The notes under the pieces were generated by a model that was not told the origin of the DNA, made no database searches, and saw only the letters and a program-made list of their open reading frames with translations. Below are positions 57,765 to 64,000 of a stretch of DNA of 64,000 nt, piece after piece. The translations under genes were made by a program, and so were the position numbers. Each line of letters opens with the position of its first letter. Position 1 is the stretch's first letter. Source of the DNA: an uncultured delta proteobacterium (lineage in GTDB: Bacteria > Myxococcota_A > Polyangia > Polyangiales > Polyangiaceae); the NCBI GenBank assembly GCA_903906315.1, contig CAIVJW010000216.1, forward strand, positions 24,811 through 88,810, in the 5' to 3' direction.

Positions 57765-57822
57765 CTTTTTCGTAACGGTCCGCCTCTCGCGTGTAACTCG
57801 GCACGAGCGGTAACCCTCTCGT

Positions 57823-59448
57823 GTGGCGCAGATCCCGTCGACCTGGCGTGACCGCATTGCGGCGCTGCTCGGCGTCTCTGCGTACCAGGGCGAGGCCATC
57901 GACGCGCGCGGGATCGACGACCCGGCAGTCGAGGCGGCGCGCGCGCGCCTTCACGGGCAGCTCACGCCGTTCCCGATCACGCAGACGCGCTGGTTCCTCT
58001 CGGACCTCGAAGCCGCCCAGCAAGCTGCCGATCAGGGCGACCTGTCGTACGCGGCGCGGCTCTACCGCGCGATGCGCACGGACGGCGTTTTCGCTGGGCA
58101 CCTCTCGTCGCGCACGGGCAAGGCCGTGAGGCTCCCTCGACGGTTCTCGGGCGACCCCGAGATGGTGCGCTCACTCGAGGGCCGCGACGGCGCGCGCTCC
58201 GTGTTCGACGACATGTTCCCGCCGTCCGAGCTCGAGGCGCTGGCGGACGACGGGCTGATGCTCGGCGTCGGCGTCGGCGAGCTCATGCCGGTGCAGGGCC
58301 GCGACTACCCGGTGCTCGTGCGCCTCGAGCCGGAGTGGCTCCGCTACCGGTGGTCGGAGAACCGCTGGTACTACCAGTCGACGGTCGGGCAGCTTCCGGT
58401 CACGCCGGGCGATGGTCGCTGGGTGCTCCACACGCCCGGTGGACGCCTGTCGCCGTGGCAGCGCGGTCTCTGGCAGTCGTGCGGGCGCGCGTTCATCAAC
58501 AAGAGCCACGCCGAGCTGCACCAGGCGAACTGGGAAGCGAAGCTCGCGAACCCCGCGCGCGCGGCGGTCGCCCCCGCAGGCGCGAGCGACGGACAGCGCG
58601 CCGGCTTTCTCCAGCGCCTGATCGCCTGGGGCGTGAACACCGTCTTCGAGATGCCGCCGGGGTGGGACGTCAAGATCATCGAGTCGAACGGCCGGGGCTT
58701 CGAGAGCTTCGGCGACACGATCGATCGGTCGGAGTACACGTACGCGATTGCGATCCTCGGGCAGGTCGTCACGTCGCGCGGCGGCACCGGCTTCTCGAAC
58801 GCGAACGTGCCCGAGCGGGTGCTGACGGCGCTCGTGAACGCGACGGCCGACGCGATGGCGTACACGCTGAACACGCAGGGCACGCCGCAATGGATCGTGC
58901 GGCGCTTCGGCGAGGCGGGGATCGAGCGGATGCCCGTTCTCTCGCTGTCGGCGAAGGAGGCGCGCGACCTGTCGGCCCAGGCGCAGACGCTCACGAACGT
59001 CGCCGCGGGCATGAAGGCGCTGCGCGAGGAGCTCGCCCAGCACGGCCGGGCGCTCGACGTCGCGGAGATCACGACCGAGTTCGGCATCCCGATCGCCGGC
59101 GACGACAACGGCGACGGCAACCCCGACGCGCAGGCGCCGGCGAACGATGGCGCAGCCGTCCCGCCGCCGCCGGCCTCGGGCCCGCGGATCGTCCCCGCGC
59201 CCGCCCCGGCCCCCGCGCCGGACGAGATGGACCCGGCCGACGCCCCGCCGACCGACGAGTCCGCGGCAGCGCTCGCGGCGAAGATGACCGAGCACGCCTG
59301 GACGCATTGCGAGCACGGGCGATCGAACCGATGCCCCATGTGCGGGATCGAGCGGCTGCGCGACGCCGAGCCGGGGGAAGACGGCAAGCCGCAGTGGAAG
59401 GTCGCGTGGCGTCCCATCCGGCGCGCCGCCGCCGCGGAGGCCGCGTGA
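57823..59448 (+). CDS. Phage portal protein (DUF935, Mu gp29-like)
   Basis: The protein has 541 residues. It follows the DUF935 portal pattern: LTPFPITQTRWFLSDLEAAQQAADQGDLSYAARLYRAMRTDG at 40-90, FDDMFPPSELEALADDGLMLGVGVGEL, GRGFESFGDTIDRSEYTYAIAILGQVVTSRGGTGF and LNTQGTPQWIVRRFGE. The portal forms the ring through which DNA enters the head. After an Ala/Pro linker, the C-terminus has HCEHGRSNRCPMCG, a zinc-ribbon-like motif not typical of the family. The GTG has TAACCC six bases upstream. Confidence 0.8.
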   Translation: MAQIPSTWRDRIAALLGVSAYQGEAIDARGIDDPAVEAARARLHGQLTPFPITQTRWFLSDLEAAQQAADQGDLSYAARLYRAMRTDGVFAGHLSSRTGKAVRLPRRFSGDPEMVRSLEGRDGARSVFDDMFPPSELEALADDGLMLGVGVGELMPVQGRDYPVLVRLEPEWLRYRWSENRWYYQSTVGQLPVTPGDGRWVLHTPGGRLSPWQRGLWQSCGRAFINKSHAELHQANWEAKLANPARAAVAPAGASDGQRAGFLQRLIAWGVNTVFEMPPGWDVKIIESNGRGFESFGDTIDRSEYTYAIAILGQVVTSRGGTGFSNANVPERVLTALVNATADAMAYTLNTQGTPQWIVRRFGEAGIERMPVLSLSAKEARDLSAQAQTLTNVAAGMKALREELAQHGRALDVAEITTEFGIPIAGDDNGDGNPDAQAPANDGAAVPPPPASGPRIVPAPAPAPAPDEMDPADAPPTDESAAALAAKMTEHAWTHCEHGRSNRCPMCGIERLRDAEPGEDGKPQWKVAWRPIRRAAAAEAA

Positions 59449-59579
59449 TGCTCGAGCGCCTCCTCGACGCGCACCCCGTCGTGGTGACGGTGCTCGGCCT
59501 GCCGGTCGTGCTGACCGCGTGCCTCGTCGTGCTCTTCGCGGTGGCGAGCCTGTGCGGCTTCAAGGGGGGTGCGCGATGA
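59448..59579 (+). CDS. Small phage membrane protein
   Basis: The protein has 43 residues, of which about 22 form one hydrophobic helix (VVVTVLGLPVVLTACLVVLF). It overlaps the portal stop (TGATG) and the start of the next gene (ATGA). It sits where Mu-like phages have the F-type minor head gene. A holin or a membrane anchor is possible from size alone, but no family is recognised. Confidence 0.55.
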   Translation: MLERLLDAHPVVVTVLGLPVVLTACLVVLFAVASLCGFKGGAR

Positions 59580-60787
59580 AGCCCGACCTCCAGGAGCTCG
59601 TGCGCTACTGGCAGGCTCGTCTGCGCCTCCAGGACTGGCAGCTCGAGGTCGTCTACAAGACCGACCTGAAGGCCCCGGGCGGCAATCCCGTCTACGGGCT
59701 CTGCTATCCCTTCCTCGACGACAAGCGCGCGCGGATCTTCATCCGTGATCCGGAGACATCGGCGCCGCTCGCGAGCGATCCGCCGAGCGTCGAGAAGATC
59801 GTGGTGCACGAGCTCACGCACCTGCACTTCGCGCCGCTGTCTGGCAGCTCGAAGGCCGAGGTCGCGGCCGAGGAACAGGCGGTGTGGGCTCTCTCTGGTG
59901 CGATGGTCGCGGCCAGGGGGACTCCGGACGAGCCGCTCGTAGTGCGGGCGATGCTCGCGCGCTTCCCGGCGCCGGTGCGCCAGACAGGAGCTCGACACAT
60001 GTTGATCGGTGCCAAGAAGAAGGCGGCTCTCGAGGCCATCAAGAAGGGCGACGGCAAGGCCGCGCTCGTGCTCCTCGAGGAGGACCTCCTCGGCGACGTC
60101 GGCGGCGAGCCCGACGGTGACGAGGGTACCCCCGGCGAAACGCCGCCCCCCGGCGAGGCCGCCCCGCCGCCGCCGCCCGCGGAGGGCAAGGACGGCAGCG
60201 CGCCGCCCCCGCCGCCCGACGGCGAGAAGAAGCCCGAGGGCGACGGCGAGAAGAAGCCCGCCGAGGCCAAGTCGGCCGCCGCGCCGCGCGCCGCCGCCGT
60301 GCCGCCGCCGGCTCCGAGGGCCATGGGCGCCGCGTCGTCGGACCCCGTGGTCCGCACGCTCGCCGCCGAGGTCCAGCGCCTGACGGCGAAGGACGCCGCG
60401 CGCGAGGCCGACGCGGAGACCGCCGAGCGCAAGCAGCTCGTCGCCGCGCGCCCGGGCCTGAACGACAAGCTCCGCACCATGATCGTCGACCCGAAGGTCC
60501 CGATCACGATCGCGCGGCAGATGGCCGAGTCGGTCGCTCCGACCGCGCGTCTCGCCCAGCTCGGAACCGAGGTGCTCGGCGGCGCGATGACCGTCGGCGC
60601 GGGCATGGCGGACGCCGTGCCGGAGCTCCCGCCCGCGCAGGCGGCCGAGCTGCATCGCGCGATGGGGATCGTCCCCGACAGCGCGCGCGAGGCGCGCGTG
60701 GACGCGGGCGGGCAGTGGGTCCGCCCGATCGAGACTCCGACGCAGGCGCGCGCCCGGATGGCGGCGGCGCAGAAGGGCCAGGCCTGA
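59576..60787 (+). CDS. Zincin-like metallopeptidase fused to scaffold-like domain
   Basis: The protein has 403 residues. Residues 1-115 form a metallopeptidase-like domain: HELTH (His78, Glu79, His82) with an acidic third-ligand candidate at Glu99/Glu100 (AAEEQAVWAL). Residues about 185-250 are a Pro/Glu/Lys-rich linker. Residues 260-403 are helical and resemble phage scaffold (Mu Z-type) domains (VVRTLAAEVQRLTAKDAAREADAETAERKQLVAARPG). It lies between portal and capsid genes, where the prohead protease/scaffold normally lies; no serine protease is present. An internal start at 59,999 likely yields the scaffold alone. Confidence 0.65.
   Translation: MKPDLQELVRYWQARLRLQDWQLEVVYKTDLKAPGGNPVYGLCYPFLDDKRARIFIRDPETSAPLASDPPSVEKIVVHELTHLHFAPLSGSSKAEVAAEEQAVWALSGAMVAARGTPDEPLVVRAMLARFPAPVRQTGARHMLIGAKKKAALEAIKKGDGKAALVLLEEDLLGDVGGEPDGDEGTPGETPPPGEAAPPPPPAEGKDGSAPPPPPDGEKKPEGDGEKKPAEAKSAAAPRAAAVPPPAPRAMGAASSDPVVRTLAAEVQRLTAKDAAREADAETAERKQLVAARPGLNDKLRTMIVDPKVPITIARQMAESVAPTARLAQLGTEVLGGAMTVGAGMADAVPELPPAQAAELHRAMGIVPDSAREARVDAGGQWVRPIETPTQARARMAAAQKGQA
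59999..60787 (+). CDS. Probable nested scaffold protein (internal start of the fusion gene)
   Basis: Inside the metallopeptidase-scaffold gene, ATG 59,999 (Met142 of the long form) is in frame and preceded by AGGAG with eight bases between, a textbook ribosome-binding site embedded in coding sequence. It would give a 262-residue product, MLIGAKKKAALEAIKKGDGK and onward, containing the linker and scaffold parts but not HExxH. Nested protease/scaffold genes are known from lambda C/Nu3 and Mu I/Z, so the layout suits head assembly. Translation from this site is an inference. Confidence 0.6.
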   Translation: MLIGAKKKAALEAIKKGDGKAALVLLEEDLLGDVGGEPDGDEGTPGETPPPGEAAPPPPPAEGKDGSAPPPPPDGEKKPEGDGEKKPAEAKSAAAPRAAAVPPPAPRAMGAASSDPVVRTLAAEVQRLTAKDAAREADAETAERKQLVAARPGLNDKLRTMIVDPKVPITIARQMAESVAPTARLAQLGTEVLGGAMTVGAGMADAVPELPPAQAAELHRAMGIVPDSAREARVDAGGQWVRPIETPTQARARMAAAQKGQA

Positions 60788-60790
60788 TCG

Positions 60791-61804
60791 ATGAGCGCTC
60801 TTACCTCTCCCCGGGTCACGTCGCCGCGCAGCCGCACGGTGCGCCACGCGTCGGTGAAGCTCGCCGCCGGCGTGAAGGCCATTCAGGGCGGCGCCGCGAT
60901 GATCATCACCTCCGGAACCGGCAAGGGCTTCTACGCCCCCGCCGACGCCGCGAAGGTGGGCGACGTCGAGGGCCTTTTCCTCGAGACCGTCGACAACACG
61001 CTCGGCGCCGCGGGCGCCGCTTCCGCGCGCGTCGAGTTCGGCCACGAGCGCGAGCTGCTCCCGTTCGTGAACGACACGGGCACGCCGCTCGCCGACAGCG
61101 ACCGCGGCGGCCCGGCGTACGCGCTCGACGATCAGACGGTCTCGGCGGCGGTATCGACCGTCGTCACCGGCCGGCTCTACGAAATCGACGCGAACGGCGT
61201 CGCGTGGGTCGAGGTCAACGCCTCGTTCGACGTGCCCGAGGCGTCGCTCTCGAACGTCGCGCCGGTGAACCCCTCGAGCTCGGCGGCGAGCGCGGGCGCC
61301 GCGACCACGGCGGCGCGGCAGGACCACAAGCACCAGGTCCCGGTCGCCACGACGGGAGCCGAGGGCCTGATGTCGGCGGCGCAGTGCTCGAAGCTCACGA
61401 GCCTCGCGGCCCCGGACGTCATGCTCTGGGACAAGAACGCGGCGGACGGAGGCGCGACCGACGCGACCACGGAGCACGTCGTCTACGTCGCGACGGGCGC
61501 GGAGACCTTCTCGAAGTTCTACTTCGTGCCCGACGCCGCGCTCACGGCGGACAACACCAACTACGCGACGCTGACCGTCTCGAAGCGCGACGGACTCGGC
61601 GGCGCGGCGGCCTCGGTCGCGAGCGTCGCGACGAAGATCGCGGGCGGCTCGGGCAACTGGTCGGCGTTCCAGGCCGTCGACCTCGGCGCCGTCACCGGAG
61701 GCGGCCTCGCCGCGGGGACGCTCCTCACCATCAAGGCCACGAAGACCGCGGGCGGCGTCGCGCTCCCGGCCGGCAAGCTCTACGGCGTCGCCGCCGTCGC
61801 GTGA
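60791..61804 (+). CDS. Capsid decoration-like protein with fibre-like extension
   Basis: The protein has 337 residues. Residues 1-135 look like a head decoration domain of the DUF2190 type (SVKLAAGVKAIQGGAAMIITSGTGKGFYAPADAAKVGDVEGLFLETVDNT, ending ANGVAWVEVNASF). Residues 135 onward hold a Ser/Ala-rich linker, TAARQDHKHQV, a motif seen in phage fibres, then beta-rich segments (EHVVYVATGAETFSKFYFVPDA) that could form a capsid fibre. It precedes the major capsid gene by 17 bases. Family assignment of the first domain is moderate and of the rest weak. Confidence 0.55.
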   Translation: MSALTSPRVTSPRSRTVRHASVKLAAGVKAIQGGAAMIITSGTGKGFYAPADAAKVGDVEGLFLETVDNTLGAAGAASARVEFGHERELLPFVNDTGTPLADSDRGGPAYALDDQTVSAAVSTVVTGRLYEIDANGVAWVEVNASFDVPEASLSNVAPVNPSSSAASAGAATTAARQDHKHQVPVATTGAEGLMSAAQCSKLTSLAAPDVMLWDKNAADGGATDATTEHVVYVATGAETFSKFYFVPDAALTADNTNYATLTVSKRDGLGGAAASVASVATKIAGGSGNWSAFQAVDLGAVTGGGLAAGTLLTIKATKTAGGVALPAGKLYGVAAVA

Positions 61805-61821
61805 AAGGACGCTGAACGACC

Positions 61822-62856
61822 ATGGGATTCGTCATCACCCCGCAGTGGGTCGGGACCTTCGAGAAGGCCCAGCGCACGCTGATCCAGAACGCCTGGGATC
61901 GGGTCCTCAAGAACCTGATCTGGGACAAGTTCGTGCAGGTCCAGCCGTCGAGCACCCTGACGGAGCTCTACGTCTGGCTGCTCGAGACGGCGCAGATCTA
62001 CGACGAGGGGCAGGGCGGCGAGAAGAGCTTCGACTCGCTCGCGGCGACCTTCTTCGAGATCACGAACAAGAACTCGGGCTCGGCGCTGAAGCTCACGCGC
62101 AACGAGATCGAGGACAACATGCTGAAGCGCCCGGGCATGACCCAGGGCGGACCGGCCCTCGACTACGCGGCCAACTGGGCGCGTCAGATCGGCGGCGCTT
62201 CGGCCTACTGGCCGCAGGAGAAGATGTTCGAGCTCATCAAGGCCGGCGAGGGCACGACCCTCGGCACGGCCTACGACTCGCTCTCGTTCTTCTCGAAGGT
62301 GCACCCGGTCAACAAGTTCGACGTCTCGAAGGGCGTCTACGCGAACCTCCTCTCGGGCGCGCCGAGCGGCATCTACCCGGGAGCCTGCCCGATCGACATG
62401 ACGAACGCGGCGACCCTCGCCGAGGCCGCGAACAACTTCGCCGCGGCCGTGGCCTACGTCGAATCGCTGACGCAGCCGAACGGCAAGCCGCGCATGCTGA
62501 AGGTGAAGTACGCGCTCGCGGGGCAGTCCGAGAAGAAGCGGCTGCACGAGATCCTGTCGACGCGCTTCTTCGGTCAGGACGGCTCGACCGAGAACGTGCT
62601 CACGTCGTACGGGATCGAGCCCGTCACGGCGCCCGAGCTCACCACGCCGGGCGAGTATTACCTCGCGTGCGAGCAGCTCACGAGCGAGGGCGGCGCGCTC
62701 ATCTTCCAGGACCGCAGCCCGTACGTCCTCACCTCGTACACGCCGGAGACGCAGGCGCAGCTCCAGCTCCGCAAGGAGTTCCTGTGGAGCTACGACGGCC
62801 GCAACGCGGTCGCGTACGGCCACCCGTACCTGCTCTTCAAGGTCAAGCCCACCTGA
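61822..62856 (+). CDS. Major capsid protein, Mu T-like
   Basis: The protein has 344 residues and matches the Mu gpT layout: ITPQWVGTFEKAQRTLIQNAWDRV at the start, FEITNKNSGSALKLTRNEIEDNM, QIGGASAYWPQEKMFELIKAGEG, YDSLSFFSKVHPVN and a C-terminal FLWSYDGRNAVAYGHPYLLFKV. It should adopt the HK97 fold and form the head. The position after the scaffold and decoration genes agrees. A good ribosome-binding site (AAAGGA) precedes the ATG, and a hairpin follows the gene. Confidence 0.88.
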   Translation: MGFVITPQWVGTFEKAQRTLIQNAWDRVLKNLIWDKFVQVQPSSTLTELYVWLLETAQIYDEGQGGEKSFDSLAATFFEITNKNSGSALKLTRNEIEDNMLKRPGMTQGGPALDYAANWARQIGGASAYWPQEKMFELIKAGEGTTLGTAYDSLSFFSKVHPVNKFDVSKGVYANLLSGAPSGIYPGACPIDMTNAATLAEAANNFAAAVAYVESLTQPNGKPRMLKVKYALAGQSEKKRLHEILSTRFFGQDGSTENVLTSYGIEPVTAPELTTPGEYYLACEQLTSEGGALIFQDRSPYVLTSYTPETQAQLQLRKEFLWSYDGRNAVAYGHPYLLFKVKPT

Positions 62857-62884
62857 CGCCTCCCAGGTCGGCATGAACGCAGTC

Positions 62885-62911
62885 GCCCCGCACCCCGAAA
62901 GGGGCCGGGGC
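62885..62911 (+). terminator. Hairpin after the major capsid gene
   Basis: GCCCCG/CGGGGC outer and CCCC/GGGG inner stems close on a GAAA loop, with an asymmetric internal loop. No T-tract follows, so it may be an mRNA-stabilising hairpin or partial terminator between capsid and connector genes. Confidence 0.55.
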
Positions 62912-62933
62912 TTCGGCGTCAGGAGCGCCTACC

Positions 62934-63401
62934 GTGACCCCCGCCCTCACCCTCGACGAGTTCAAGCTGCGGACGACGATGCCCTCGGGCTACGTCGACG
63001 AGCTCGTCGCGAGCGAGGGTGCGGACTTCTGGCCGAAGCAGTTCGCCGCGGCCCAGGAGTGGATCGATGCGCGCCTGGCGAAGCGGTACGCGCTGCCATT
63101 CTCGGCGCCGGTGCCGGGGCTCTACCTCGGCTGGATCACCATCCTGGCCACGCTGACCGGCTACCAGAGGCGCGGGTGGGACCCGAGCGCGAAGCAGAAC
63201 GAGCTCGTGGTCAAGGCCGTCGACGACGCGAAGAAGGAGATCGCCGAGGCCGCCGACTCGAACGCTGGGCTCTTCGAGCTGCCGCTGCGCGCGGACAAGC
63301 CCGGCGCGTCCGGCGTCTCCGCGGGCGGGCCGCTCGGATACGCCGAGGCGAGCCCCTACGAATGGACCGATCGGCAGGCCGACGCCGTGAGGGGGGCCTG
63401 A
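62934..63401 (+). CDS. Head completion protein, gp36-like (DUF1320)
   Basis: The protein has 155 residues and follows the DUF1320/Mu gp36 pattern: LTLDEFKLRTTMPSGYVDELVAS, QEWIDARLAKRYALPFS and LYLGWITILATLTGYQRRGWDPS, then a charged helix and Gly-rich tail. It should bind the portal or connector ring. AGGAG precedes the GTG at 62,934. Its stop overlaps the next gene (TGATG). Confidence 0.8.
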   Translation: MTPALTLDEFKLRTTMPSGYVDELVASEGADFWPKQFAAAQEWIDARLAKRYALPFSAPVPGLYLGWITILATLTGYQRRGWDPSAKQNELVVKAVDDAKKEIAEAADSNAGLFELPLRADKPGASGVSAGGPLGYAEASPYEWTDRQADAVRGA

Positions 63402-63994
63402 TGGCGCTCCCGAAGCTCGCCCTCGAGCACCTCTTTGACCGCATCGCCGCGGAGACGCTGGAGCGCGTCCCGCCAACGCTGCCGTCCACGACGCCGCCGA
63501 TCTCGTGCGTCTTCGGCTGGCGCGAACCGACGAAGCAGACGAACCAGGGCCCGTCTGGCGCGTCGCGCGTCGTCGTGCAGCCCGGCGACCAGACTGGCAA
63601 GCTCGGCACGCTCGACGGCGCGAAGCTGCCCGGGCGCAACCCGCCGACCGTGGCCACGCTGGTCGAGCTCGCGACGATCTACCTGTGGGCCGTCGACGCG
63701 ACCGACAAGAGCGAGCTCGGGCAGTATCGCGCCGCGCGGCGCTTGCACGATCTCGTCGTCCCGATCGTGGCGCGCAACTTCCGGGGCCGCTGGAAGCTGA
63801 TGAGCGCCTCGTGGGTGCGGCCAGAGCTCGAGCGGCGCTTCGGCGCGGAGCTCGCGCTCGTCATCGCCCTCGAAACCGTCATCCCCGATGGGTGCAGCTC
63901 CTTTATGACGGTCGATGATTCCGCCGCAGATCACGACTTCACGAGGCGAAGGCGCGGCCTCGGGATCGGGTCCGGTGGCGCAGCTCCGGCATAG
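63401..63994 (+). CDS. Phage connector or tail-terminator-like protein
   Basis: The protein has 197 residues. The order after gp36-like suggests Mu gp37-type connector or tail terminator: LALEHLFDRIAAETLERVPPTLPSTTPPISCVFGWRE at the start, RVVVQPGDQTGKLG, ATLVELATIYLWAVD and a terminal helix region. No family is certain. The last 30 residues (SFMTVDDSAADHDFTRRRRG) may be a disordered tail. The ATG overlaps the previous stop. The window ends just after it. Confidence 0.5.
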   Translation: MALPKLALEHLFDRIAAETLERVPPTLPSTTPPISCVFGWREPTKQTNQGPSGASRVVVQPGDQTGKLGTLDGAKLPGRNPPTVATLVELATIYLWAVDATDKSELGQYRAARRLHDLVVPIVARNFRGRWKLMSASWVRPELERRFGAELALVIALETVIPDGCSSFMTVDDSAADHDFTRRRRGLGIGSGGAAPA

Positions 63995-64000
63995 GCGGAG

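Noticed and set aside
62873..62933. Short in-frame extension starting at 62,873 ahead of the gp36-like gene
   Set aside because: It reads through the hairpin after the capsid gene, is in a different frame from the gp36-like gene, and has no ribosome-binding site.

Overview
The window is high-GC DNA (roughly 70 percent) from a Myxococcota bacterium, probably of the Polyangiales type. This is inferred from the density of lipoproteins, a surface protein with thrombospondin-3 repeats and a MYXO-CTERM-like tail, a pilC-pilS pair, FHA/SGNH genes and large repeat proteins. No marker allows a species call. It has two parts: host chromosome (1 to about 38,780) and the left 25 kb of a prophage (about 38,781 to beyond 64,000) integrated at the 3' end of the tmRNA gene ssrA.

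Host part. Positions 2-2,356 hold a thioredoxin-like fragment, a YkgJ-type cysteine protein, a class I glutamine amidotransferase and a TetR regulator. The regulator diverges from a two-gene operon (2,542-8,097) for a giant ATP-dependent activase (two BcrAD/BadFG domains plus DUF2229) and a 2-hydroxyacyl-CoA dehydratase-like protein. Positions 8,541-17,629 carry lipoproteins, hypothetical proteins, aspartate kinase, a TPR protein and an MlaC-like protein. Positions 17,683-20,337 are pilS and pilC (minus strand). Positions 20,481-25,590 hold a beta-lactamase-like hydrolase, an ABC1/UbiB kinase-like protein and a patatin. Positions 25,798-31,613 look like one operon of envelope proteins (FHA, SGNH, propeller, NlpC/TSP3). 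Positions 31,708-38,198 carry a PH-domain protein, a lipase, three lipoproteins, a CruF-like/UbiA pair of isoprenoid enzymes, a SnoaL-like protein and YggX. tmRNA follows at 38,435-38,780.

Prophage part. A leftward operon (45,157 to 38,847), nearly all four-base overlaps, encodes small proteins, a Sak4-like annealing ATPase, a Cas4/RecB-like nuclease, SSB, an excisionase and the tyrosine integrase. The immunity region (45,160-48,490) has a DUF4160/DUF2442-XRE toxin-antitoxin-like pair, an ImmA/IrrE-like protein, a membrane-anchored HIRAN-like protein, the repressor, and a divergent Cro-like gene. One operator word, TTGCCTAACA, sits on the -35 box of both the leftward and the rightward early promoters. 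Rightward come DUF2303, RusA-like, primase, helicase and UvrD-like genes. A gene-poor, repeat-bearing 500 bp gap follows, then terminase and a Mu-like head module (DUF935 portal, T-like capsid protein, gp36-like). The right end and tail genes lie outside the window.

The two most notable signals are: (i) a head gene joining a zinc-metallopeptidase-like domain to a scaffold-like domain with its own internal ribosome-binding site and start, occupying the place of the usual prohead protease/scaffold; and (ii) a complete, regularly spaced operator system for the prophage switch. Host genes also show a recurring -10-like box exactly 6-8 bases before the start codon, suggesting many leaderless mRNAs.
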